Positions 1 through 6,625 of a stretch of 7,182 nt of DNA are shown one piece after another. The notes beneath the pieces are model-generated. The model had not been told where the DNA came from. It searched no databases and worked only from the letters and a program-made list of their open reading frames with translations. Position 1 is the first letter of the stretch; each line of letters begins with the position of its first letter. The DNA is from an uncultured Erysipelotrichaceae bacterium (GTDB taxonomy: Bacteria; Bacillota_I; Bacilli_A; Erysipelotrichales; Erysipelotrichaceae). Location: the NCBI GenBank assembly GCA_902782505.1, contig CACZNO010000080.1:1-7182 (forward strand). The letters are read 5' to 3'. The translations under genes were made by a program, and so were the position numbers.

Positions 1-1146
1 ACAGATGTTCTGCGGAGTGAAGTGCGCTTTCCGCATTTTCTGGATCGCCACGTCGCACTTCTCGAAAGGCATGTAGGTGGAGTAGGGCACATCGCGGTCC
101 GCGTTGAAACGGAAGACATTGTTTTCCTGCAGGGTGTCGATAAAGGTTCTGGTCAACTCAAAACGCGTGAACAGTAAATTCGCGAACGCTTCCTCGGTGA
201 TGTCGATCACCGGTCGTAACTGTAAGGCTTCTTCGTCCACCGGGCGGTAGGTATACGCGTCGATGTACTGTTTGGTTTCCGCTTTCTCCATGGAAACCGC
301 CGCGCAGCAGGTATAGAAATCCAACAGATCCAGTGCGTCTTCCCGCACGTCCTTGAGTTCTTCGGCGACGGCGTCATGCCATACGGAAACCAAGCGTGCG
401 GATTCCTGTTCCTTCAAGGCGTCGCGGATAAAAAGACGATAGGTAAACGCCGCGTAATTCAGCACGTTCTTTTTGGATTGGTAGCCGCGGAAGGGAAAGT
501 CTTCCAGCGACATTTCCAGCAGTTTCAGGGAAATCGACGGGAAGATCACGGTCAGTCTTTCCAGGTATTCGAAATGTCCGTTCTCCGCGGCTTTTTTGAT
601 TAAGGCCGAAAGCGGATAGGGAACGGGAACGCTGATGGAATGGGTGTAATTATAGGCGAGGATCTCCGGCATGGAGATCTTCAGCGGAGAATTCAGGTAA
701 CGGTAGTAGAAATACGCCGCGATGTGTTCCCCGGTAAAATAGTCAGAGTGTAAGAGTTCCCGGCAGGCAGTCTGATAGAGCTGCATATCCTTTGCGGAAT
801 ACAAAGCCTCGGGGACTTTTTTCAGGATTTGGATCAAGGCCTTATTGTTGCGCTGGTAAAGCGCCGCTGCCGTGCGGTAGGCCAGCTGGATGGACCGGGT
901 GTCTTTTGAAAGATGCCCGCGGTAGAGATAGCGGGTGAGCGGGGCATAGAAAAGGGTTTCCTGTTCCTTGGTGAAAACACGCTTGACATTGCGGAAGGTG
1001 ATCAGAGCTGCGAAACAGTTTTCCGGGATGACGGCGCAAAGAAAACGCAGCGCTTCTTCCGTGCCTTCTTTCTTGATGATTTCACTGCATCGGAAAAAAC
1101 ATTGGAATGCTGCCTTTTCCGGGTCATTCTCAAGCAAAGTATTCAT
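1..1146 (-). CDS. Uncharacterised helical protein, partner or split C-terminal half of the NACHT NTPase (3' end cut by window edge)
   Basis: An uninterrupted frame of 382 codons runs leftward from an ATG at 1146 and leaves the window before any stop, so only the N-terminal part is seen. I do not recognise a family. The product appears soluble and mostly helical, rich in Leu, Ala, Glu, Lys and aromatic residues, for example a Tyr/Phe cluster (YFYYRY) near residue 150. I see no signal peptide, membrane segment or catalytic motif. Its ATG lies inside the end of the NACHT gene (17-base overlap), and the only ribosome-binding match is a weak AGG about 8 bases upstream, which suggests translational coupling. 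Bacterial NACHT proteins usually continue into a C-terminal sensor region exactly where this frame begins, so it may be that sensor, encoded separately or separated by a frameshift. Reality of the coding region is likely; function is unknown. Confidence 0.82.
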   Translation of the reverse strand, partial: MNTLLENDPEKAAFQCFFRCSEIIKKEGTEEALRFLCAVIPENCFAALITFRNVKRVFTKEQETLFYAPLTRYLYRGHLSKDTRSIQLAYRTAAALYQRNNKALIQILKKVPEALYSAKDMQLYQTACRELLHSDYFTGEHIAAYFYYRYLNSPLKISMPEILAYNYTHSISVPVPYPLSALIKKAAENGHFEYLERLTVIFPSISLKLLEMSLEDFPFRGYQSKKNVLNYAAFTYRLFIRDALKEQESARLVSVWHDAVAEELKDVREDALDLLDFYTCCAAVSMEKAETKQYIDAYTYRPVDEEALQLRPVIDITEEAFANLLFTRFELTRTFIDTLQENNVFRFNADRDVPYSTYMPFEKCDVAIQKMRKAHFTPQNIC

Positions 1147-2788
1147 GCACAACCTGTTTCAGTCTTTCGTCATGACAGCTTTCCATAAAGTACATTTGAT
1201 AGGTCAGACTGCTGAAAGAGACCCGCTCATTATCTTCCGGCTGCAGGATACCCATGTCCAACGCCAGATTCAGACAGGATAACGAGTCGGGGTGGGTGAA
1301 CCCCTTGAGCCGGTTGATTGCGGCAATGATCTCTAACGCCGCTTCCCTGGACAATTGATCCCGGCCGGATACGGCGAGGGCCTGCAGGTAGTACGGAAGA
1401 TATTCCATGTTCGGATCCTTTTTCAGATCCTGTTCGCGTTCAAACAAAAGCTTCAGATACACTTCGGTCGGATTCAACGGAATGGTGCGTTCTTTCCGGA
1501 CCGCTTCAATGAAGTGCATCAGCGCTAACGGGGTTTTCATGGGCCGGTAGGTTTCCGGATTCTCCGCAGCGTCTTTGCGGATGAGTTCCGTGATTTCCGC
1601 ATCATCGCAGTTTTTTTCCATGAAATCCAGCTTCTTTTCCAGGGACAGCGGTGAAATCATGTAGTTTTTGGCCTTCGTTAAGACCGGAATCGTATTTTTC
1701 GCGATGTTGCGGTCGGAAAGAATGATTTTCAGTTTCCGGTTCTGTAAGGCCATCGCGTCGATTTCCCCGGCCAAAGACCGTTTCAAGGGAGTATCCAGAA
1801 TTTCGTTGTAGCCATCCAGAAGGAAGATGATCTCGTTATGGCTGATGAGTTCGTTGGCCTGTTTCAGCGTGATTTCGAGTTCTTCCGCGACCTTGTTTGA
1901 AAGGATTTTCTTTCCCGGTTTGACGTCGTTGAGCGCGATGAAAACCGGGATCTTCCCGCCGGGGTGTTCCTTTAAGCGGCAGGCCTGAATATATTCGATC
2001 CGTTTGAGAGCGGTGGTCTTGCCGGTGCCGGCTTCCCCGATCAGTTTGATGTTGGAAACGGAAGAGGTAAGGATCTCTTCTACGCTGACGTCGTTTTGGA
2101 CGCTGTCTTTGGTATTCCAGGCGATGTCCACATAGGTGAAATCCTGCGTCCATGTTTCATAGTCCCGAATGATTTTTTCGCAATACGCCTTGCGGTTCAG
2201 GTAGGTGCTGCGCTGCAGTTCCTTCTCTTTTTCAAACAGGGCGTTTCTGTATTCATAAGCCAGATCGAGATAACAGACCAAAGCGTCCGCAATGACTTCC
2301 TCGATTCTTTTCTGGGTAACAGGTTTATCGGTGAGGGGGTCGATGGGATTGGATTGATGGGTGAAGACGTTGCGGAACCGGTAGGTCATCAAATATTCTT
2401 TCTTGTATCCATCGTTAAGATGGTCGTAGGGATTCTCAGAGCTTACGGCGATGCCGGGCGTCTTTTGATATGTCGTTTTCAACAGTTCCTGGTAGCTCAC
2501 GCTGTCCGCGGACGTGATTTCTTCCGCGGAAATCTCATAGGCCGGATTATGGGTGATATTGTAGAGGGCCTTCATGAAGATTTCAATGATATTGAAATTC
2601 TGAAGATAGTAGATCCGGTCGTATTCCGGCGTATCGGCCATGGTTTTGAGGCGCTGTTCAAAATTGATGATGGTCTGATCAAGACGGTAAAAACACTCCA
2701 GGGCTTTTACGGAGTCGTCAAACCGGTCCATATCATAGCGTTCCTCGACACGGCCGCGGATAAAGCGAATGTATTTTTCTTCCAGCAT
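1130..2788 (-). CDS. HEPN-NACHT STAND NTPase, probable NLR-like anti-phage defence protein
   Basis: This 552-residue protein has a NACHT-type P-loop core. Walker A is GEAGTGKTT (residues 251-259), Walker B is IIFLLDGYNE (320-329) with the Asp-Gly-x-x-Glu form typical of NACHT/STAND ATPases, and a sensor strand KIILSDR follows (354-360). A KTPLAL segment (418-423) and FSSLTYQMYF (525-534) match the winged-helix part after NACHT, where relatives have an F-x-H-x-T-F-Q-E-Y-F-like motif. The N-terminal 190 residues are helical and contain RNVFTH (139-144), which fits the RNxxxH motif of HEPN ribonucleases, so RNA cleavage on activation is inferred. Family knowledge: bacterial NACHT proteins sense phage components and trigger growth arrest or death. 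The frame ends soon after the winged helix, with no C-terminal sensor; the overlapping downstream frame may supply it. The NACHT call is firm, HEPN probable, defence role inferred. Confidence 0.9.
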   Translation of the reverse strand: MLEEKYIRFIRGRVEERYDMDRFDDSVKALECFYRLDQTIINFEQRLKTMADTPEYDRIYYLQNFNIIEIFMKALYNITHNPAYEISAEEITSADSVSYQELLKTTYQKTPGIAVSSENPYDHLNDGYKKEYLMTYRFRNVFTHQSNPIDPLTDKPVTQKRIEEVIADALVCYLDLAYEYRNALFEKEKELQRSTYLNRKAYCEKIIRDYETWTQDFTYVDIAWNTKDSVQNDVSVEEILTSSVSNIKLIGEAGTGKTTALKRIEYIQACRLKEHPGGKIPVFIALNDVKPGKKILSNKVAEELEITLKQANELISHNEIIFLLDGYNEILDTPLKRSLAGEIDAMALQNRKLKIILSDRNIAKNTIPVLTKAKNYMISPLSLEKKLDFMEKNCDDAEITELIRKDAAENPETYRPMKTPLALMHFIEAVRKERTIPLNPTEVYLKLLFEREQDLKKDPNMEYLPYYLQALAVSGRDQLSREAALEIIAAINRLKGFTHPDSLSCLNLALDMGILQPEDNERVSFSSLTYQMYFMESCHDERLKQVVHEYFA

Positions 2789-2808
2789 ACTATAGTACCT
2801 CGAAACTG

Positions 2809-2817
2809 ATTATACCA
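2809..2817 (-). promoter_or_regulatory. Extended -10 promoter of the HEPN-NACHT gene
   Basis: Read on the minus strand, the bases give TGGTATAAT: a consensus -10 hexamer preceded by the TG of an extended -10 element. The start codon is 20 bases downstream of the hexamer, leaving a very short leader with a GAGGT ribosome-binding sequence 8-9 bases before the ATG. At the normal 17-base spacing the -35 match is poor (TTTCGG, 2832-2837), as is common for extended -10 promoters. A better hexamer, TTGACG (2839-2844), lies 24 bases away, too far for normal use. Confidence 0.6.
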
Positions 2818-2818
2818 T

Positions 2819-2854
2819 GCGCCGAAGGATTCCGAAACCGTCAATTCCAGGCGC
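2819..2854. repeat. Imperfect inverted repeat upstream of the leftward promoter
   Basis: GCGCC at 2819-2823 is mirrored by GGCGC at 2850-2854. Inside it, GGATT (2827-2831) and AATTCC (2843-2848) pair with one bulge. The element abuts the leftward extended -10 box, where a regulator could act. No T-run follows on either strand, so it is not a terminator. Its function is unknown and the match may be chance. Confidence 0.3.
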
Positions 2855-2940
2855 AAAACGGCGGATATGCACCATAAATGTCTCATGAAAAATGGCCTTC
2901 CGGGCGTAGAATCATGCCGGGTAGGGAAAGAAGAAAAAAC

Positions 2941-2954
2941 CGGAAAATTTTCCG
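2941..2954. promoter_or_regulatory. Perfect 14-bp palindrome, candidate operator (distal)
   Basis: CGGAAAATTTTCCG is an exact inverted repeat with no spacer. It lies about 34 bases upstream of the rightward -10 box. Its final G also begins a smaller inverted repeat, GTGCA (2954-2958) with TGCAC (2966-2970), which reaches into the -35 region. MarR-type dimers bind AT-centred palindromes of about this length, so a regulatory role is plausible but unproven. Confidence 0.4.
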
Positions 2955-2987
2955 TGCAAATAGGGTGCACAAGAGCGGAAACGGTGG

Positions 2988-2993
2988 TATTAT
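2988..2993 (+). promoter_or_regulatory. Extended -10 box of the marR-nrdG/nrdD operon
   Basis: TATTAT is preceded directly by TGG, giving an extended -10 element much like the leftward promoter. The hexamer 17 bases upstream (GTGCAC, 2965-2970) is a poor -35 match. Transcription would start near 3000, leaving a leader of about 26 bases before the proposed ATG at 3026. The 14-bp palindrome at 3001-3014 would cover the transcription start. Confidence 0.5.
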
Positions 2994-3000
2994 GTTCATG

Positions 3001-3014
3001 GTTGAAATTTCAAC
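3001..3014. promoter_or_regulatory. Perfect 14-bp palindrome at the transcription start, candidate MarR operator
   Basis: GTTGAAATTTCAAC is an exact AT-centred inverted repeat. It begins seven bases after the predicted -10 box and ends 11 bases before the proposed start codon of a gene whose N-terminus is a MarR-type DNA-binding domain. Location and symmetry fit a repressor site for autoregulation, since MarR proteins usually bind palindromes overlapping their own promoter. No experimental consensus for this subfamily is available from sequence alone. Confidence 0.5.
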
Positions 3015-3025
3015 TATTCTTGATT

Positions 3026-4156
3026 ATGGCTGAAAAACACACGTTGATGTTAAATAACAGTATTCTCTACCGCTGTTCCAGCAAGTTCTGTACGAAGGAA
3101 CTGGAAAAGTATGATTTAAACGTGACTCCGCTTCTGACCCTGATCGCGATCCACGAAAACGAGGGAATCGGGATGCAGGAACTGGCGAAAACCGGCAGTT
3201 ATGACAAAGGCACGGTCACGAAAGTCATTCAGAAACTGGAGGAACAGGGGTACGTCCGGATCGAGGAAAATCCCGAGAACCGGCGGGAGAAGAAATTGTA
3301 CACCACGGAAAAACTCCGGCTGATCATCGGGGATATCTACATGAAGCGCCAGGAATGGTGGGAGAAACTCACCCGGGGCATGTCGAACGAAGAAATCGAA
3401 ACCTTCGAACGTCTTTCGGAAAAAGTCGCGGTCAACGCCCGCAACTACGCCGAGGAGATGCCTTCGGGGATCCGGATCTTCGGATTGCAGAAACTGACGC
3501 TGCTGGATTTCCCGGGAACTACCGGAGCGACGGTGTTTGTCGGAGGGTGCAATCTGCGCTGTCCGTTCTGCCATAACCGCGACCTGGTTTTCTTAAATGA
3601 AAACGCGGTGCCGATTCCCGAGGAAGACGTCATGGATTACCTCGAGAAACGGAAGAATCTGCTGGACGGAGTCTGTGTCAGCGGCGGGGAGCCGCTATTG
3701 CAGGCAGGGCTGGAAGACTTCTTCCGGAAGGTCAAGGATCTCGGATACCGCACCAAGCTCGATACCAACGGAATTCTTCATGAGAAACTGAAGGATCTGG
3801 TGGAAAAAGGGCTGGTCGATTATGTCGCGATGGATGTCAAGAACTGCCTGGCGAAATACGGAGAGACATCCGGTATTCCGGACTTCTCCGTAGATTCCGT
3901 CAAAAAGAGCATTGCCTATCTGAAGGAAGGGCATGTCGACTACGAATTCCGTACGACGGTCGTCAAGGAATTCCACACCGAAGAGGACATGGAGGAGATC
4001 GGGAAGCTGCTGGAAGGCGCGAAGGCGTATTACCTGCAGAAATTCCGGGATCACGGAAGCTGTATCCGGGAAGGACTCCATGCGCCGGAAGATGAAGAAC
4101 TGGATAAGTATTTAAGAATTGTACAGAAGTATATACCGAACGCGGGATTAAGATAG
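3026..4156 (+). CDS. nrdG: MarR-type DNA-binding domain fused to class III ribonucleotide reductase activase NrdG
   Basis: The 376-residue product has two parts. Residues about 8-143 are a MarR-family winged helix-turn-helix: a dimerisation helix, a helix-turn-helix around 48-75 and an arginine-containing wing near 80-92. Residues about 147-376 are a complete NrdG of the GLQKLTLLDFPG type. They carry the radical-SAM cluster motif C175-x3-C179-x2-C182 (CNLRCPFC) and SGGEP (219-223) for SAM binding. NrdG cleaves S-adenosylmethionine to place the glycyl radical on NrdD, encoded 26 bases downstream. A stand-alone NrdG of this type is about the size of the C-terminal part alone, so the regulator domain is an addition. 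The frame stays open back to 2867, but 3026 gives the MarR domain a normal N-terminus; an ATG at 3047 is possible. Neither start has a clear ribosome binding site. Autoregulation of the operon is inferred. Confidence 0.93.
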   Translation: MAEKHTLMLNNSILYRCSSKFCTKELEKYDLNVTPLLTLIAIHENEGIGMQELAKTGSYDKGTVTKVIQKLEEQGYVRIEENPENRREKKLYTTEKLRLIIGDIYMKRQEWWEKLTRGMSNEEIETFERLSEKVAVNARNYAEEMPSGIRIFGLQKLTLLDFPGTTGATVFVGGCNLRCPFCHNRDLVFLNENAVPIPEEDVMDYLEKRKNLLDGVCVSGGEPLLQAGLEDFFRKVKDLGYRTKLDTNGILHEKLKDLVEKGLVDYVAMDVKNCLAKYGETSGIPDFSVDSVKKSIAYLKEGHVDYEFRTTVVKEFHTEEDMEEIGKLLEGAKAYYLQKFRDHGSCIREGLHAPEDEELDKYLRIVQKYIPNAGLR

Positions 4157-4166
4157 AACACACACA

Positions 4167-4175
4167 AAGGGGAGG
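4167..4175 (+). promoter_or_regulatory. Strong ribosome binding site of nrdD
   Basis: AAGGGGAGG sits seven bases before the ATG at 4183 and fixes that start over the out-of-frame ATG at 4178. It contrasts with the missing Shine-Dalgarno sequence of the upstream activase gene, so the reductase is probably made in excess over its activase. Confidence 0.85.
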
Positions 4176-4182
4176 AAATGTT

Positions 4183-6585
4183 ATGTATCAGGTTTTAAAA
4201 CGCGATAAATCCATCGTACCGTTCAATATTCTCAAGATTGCCGACGCCATCAAAAAAGCGTTCGACGCGGAAAAAGTCAACTACGAAGAAAGCACCATCA
4301 ATCTTCTGGCTTTGAGCGTTACGGCGGATTACCAGCCGAAGATCAAGGACGACTTGATCGCGGTCGAAGACATTCAGGACAGCGTGGAAAAGATTCTTTC
4401 CAACGCGGGTTACGCCAACGTCGCCAAGGCGTACATTTTATACCGTAAACAGCGTGAAAAGGTCCGTAACGTAGGCAAGACCACGCTGGATTATAAAGCT
4501 CTGGTAGACAGCTATTTGAAAGTTATGGACTGGCGTGTAAAGGAAAACTCGACCGTTACCTATTCGGTAGGCGGCTTGATCCTGAACAACTCCGGCGCCA
4601 TTACGGCGAACTACTGGCTCTCCGAAGTATATGACAAGGAAATCGCGGAAGCGCACCGCAACTGTGACTTCCATCTGCACGATTTGTCGATGCTGACGGG
4701 TTATTGCGCAGGATGGTCCCTCAAACAGCTGATTCAGGAAGGCTTGGGCGGCGTTCCGGGTAAGATCAATTCCAAACCGGCGAAGCACCTGGCGACCCTT
4801 TGCAACCAGATGGTCAACTTCTTAGGCATCATGCAGAACGAATGGGCCGGCGCGCAGGCATTCTCCTCGTTTGATACCTACCTGGCTCCGTTTGTAAAAG
4901 CGGACAACCTGACCTACGATGAAACCAAAAAGTGCATTGAATCCTTTGTGTACGGCGTCAACACTCCGTCCCGCTGGGGCACGCAGGCACCGTTCTCCAA
5001 CATCACGCTGGACTGGACGGTTCCGGCAGACTTGGCGGAACAGCAGGCCATCGTCGGCGGCAAGGAAATGGACTTCAAGTACAAGGACTGCAAGAAGGAA
5101 ATGGATATGGTCAACAAAGCCTTCATCGAAGTCATGATCGAAGGCGACGCGAACGGAAGAGGATTCCAGTATCCGATCCCGACGTATTCCATTACCCGCG
5201 ACTTTGACTGGTCCGAGACCGAAAACAACAAGCTCTTATTCGAAATGACCGCGAAGTACGGCACTCCGTATTTCTCCAACTACGTCAATTCGGATATGCA
5301 GCCCAGCGACGTCCGTTCGATGTGCTGCCGGTTACGCCTTGACCTGCGTGAACTTCGCAAGAAGTCCGGCGGATTCTTCGGATCGGGCGAATCGACCGGT
5401 TCGATCGGCGTAGTCACGATCAATATGCCGCGTCTGGCGTATCTCTCCAAGACGCCGGAAGAATTCTATGAAAAACTGGATCATCTGATGGATGTCGCCG
5501 CGAGATCCTTAAAGATCAAGCGTGACGTTGTGTCCAAACTGCTGGATGAAGGATTATATCCGTATACCAAGAGATACCTGGGCACCTTCAACAACCACTT
5601 CAGCACGATCGGTTTGGTCGGCATGAACGAAGTCGGCCTGAACGCGGCGTGGTTAGGCAAGGATCTGACCCATCCGGAAACGGTGGCGTTTGTCCGCGAT
5701 ACCCTGAACCACATGCGTGAACGCTTAGTCATGTACCAGGAAAAATACGGGGATCTTTACAACCTTGAAGCGACCCCGGCGGAATCCACCGCGTATCGCT
5801 TGGCGAAGAAAGACCACGAATTATATCCGGACATGAAGATGGCTTCCGACCGCGAGAGCACCCCGTATTACACGAACTCTTCGCACTTACCGGTAGGCTA
5901 TACGGAAGACGTCTTCTCGGCGCTGGATATCCAGGACGAATTACAGACCCTGTACACCTCCGGAACGGTATTCCACACCTTCTTAGGCGAACGGATGCCG
6001 GACTGGAAAGCCGCAGCGTCGTTAGTGCGCAAGATCGCGGATAACTACCGCTTGCCGTATTATACGATGAGCCCGACGTACTCCGTGTGCGTGAACCACG
6101 GGTACATCACCGGCGAACAGTATGTCTGCCCGATCTGCGGAAGAGAGACCGAAGTCTACAGCCGTATTACGGGTTACTACCGTCCGGTCAAGAACTGGAA
6201 CGCCGGCAAGACCCAGGAATTCAAGGAACGCCGCACCTACAACATCGGTAATTCCATCCTGAAGGGCAAGGAATTCCGTGAAGAAAAGGAACGCGAGACG
6301 GCGAAGGCTCCGGAAGTAACGGCTGACGCTCCGGCAGCGGAAAACGGAAGAATCCTTCTGTTCACCACCAAGACCTGCCCCAACTGCAAGATCGTGAAGA
6401 AACAGCTCGAAACCGCGAACATCGACTATGAACTGATGGATGCGGACGAACACCGCGATCTGGTTCGCAAGTATCACATCATGCAGGCGCCGACTCTGGT
6501 TGTAGAAGACGGAAACGAACCGCAGATCTACAGCTCGATCGTCAACGTTCAGAAGTACATCTACTCGCGCAAGTCCAAGAACTAA
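4183..6585 (+). CDS. nrdD: Anaerobic (class III) ribonucleoside-triphosphate reductase with C-terminal glutaredoxin-like domain
   Basis: NrdD converts ribonucleoside triphosphates to deoxyribonucleotides under anaerobiosis, using a glycyl radical installed by NrdG. In this 800-residue protein, residues about 1-95 form the ATP-cone allosteric domain. The catalytic barrel follows, with cysteines C175 (GYCAGW) and C381-C382 (CCRLRLD) at positions where the family has its active-site thiols. A zinc-binding region holds C636, H639 and C649-x2-C652, then the glycyl-radical site RITGYYRP with Gly664. The family normally ends near residue 690. Here a charged and Ala/Pro-rich linker (about 692-721) leads to a thioredoxin-fold domain (722-800) with active site C732-P-N-C735 and cis-proline motif APT (P770), resembling glutaredoxin/NrdH. 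Some class III enzymes are known to take electrons from such redoxins, so the fused domain probably regenerates the active-site cysteines. It lies in one operon with the activase. Confidence 0.97.
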   Translation: MYQVLKRDKSIVPFNILKIADAIKKAFDAEKVNYEESTINLLALSVTADYQPKIKDDLIAVEDIQDSVEKILSNAGYANVAKAYILYRKQREKVRNVGKTTLDYKALVDSYLKVMDWRVKENSTVTYSVGGLILNNSGAITANYWLSEVYDKEIAEAHRNCDFHLHDLSMLTGYCAGWSLKQLIQEGLGGVPGKINSKPAKHLATLCNQMVNFLGIMQNEWAGAQAFSSFDTYLAPFVKADNLTYDETKKCIESFVYGVNTPSRWGTQAPFSNITLDWTVPADLAEQQAIVGGKEMDFKYKDCKKEMDMVNKAFIEVMIEGDANGRGFQYPIPTYSITRDFDWSETENNKLLFEMTAKYGTPYFSNYVNSDMQPSDVRSMCCRLRLDLRELRKKSGGFFGSGESTGSIGVVTINMPRLAYLSKTPEEFYEKLDHLMDVAARSLKIKRDVVSKLLDEGLYPYTKRYLGTFNNHFSTIGLVGMNEVGLNAAWLGKDLTHPETVAFVRDTLNHMRERLVMYQEKYGDLYNLEATPAESTAYRLAKKDHELYPDMKMASDRESTPYYTNSSHLPVGYTEDVFSALDIQDELQTLYTSGTVFHTFLGERMPDWKAAASLVRKIADNYRLPYYTMSPTYSVCVNHGYITGEQYVCPICGRETEVYSRITGYYRPVKNWNAGKTQEFKERRTYNIGNSILKGKEFREEKERETAKAPEVTADAPAAENGRILLFTTKTCPNCKIVKKQLETANIDYELMDADEHRDLVRKYHIMQAPTLVVEDGNEPQIYSSIVNVQKYIYSRKSKN

Positions 6586-6592
6586 CATCGAT

Positions 6593-6620
6593 AAACCTCC
6601 CCTGAACGAGGAGGTTTTCT
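6593..6620 (+). terminator. Rho-independent terminator after nrdD
   Basis: AAACCTCC (6593-6600) pairs with GGAGGTTT (6610-6617) over a nine-base loop, followed by TTTTCT. The stem is eight base pairs and the T-run short, so termination may be partial. It lies eight bases after the nrdD stop and ends just before the ribosome binding site of the next gene. Read-through could therefore link the two. Confidence 0.7.
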
Positions 6621-6625
6621 GCATC

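Noticed and set aside
376..1282. Plus-strand ORFs of 75-104 codons over the left-hand gene
   Set aside because: They lie opposite a continuous minus-strand frame of 382 codons and the NACHT gene. Translations have no family features.
2096..2809. 237-codon plus-strand ORF opposite the NACHT gene
   Set aside because: It is antisense to a gene with clear NACHT motifs, its translation resembles no family, and it has no plausible start signal. It is a shadow of codon bias on the other strand.
2839..2844. TTGACG as a -35 box for the leftward promoter
   Set aside because: It is 24 bases from the -10 hexamer, well outside the usual 16-18. The extended -10 explains the promoter better.
2867..3025. 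In-frame extension of the MarR-NrdG protein upstream to 2867 (53 extra residues)
   Set aside because: The added residues do not look like part of a MarR domain, they cover the predicted promoter and palindromes, and there is no good ribosome binding site. The open frame looks accidental.
2789..4182. NrdR boxes before the nrd genes
   Set aside because: I looked for paired 16-bp ACAC...GTGT-type sites before the marR-nrdG gene and before nrdD and saw none. ACACACAC before nrdD lacks the mirrored half.
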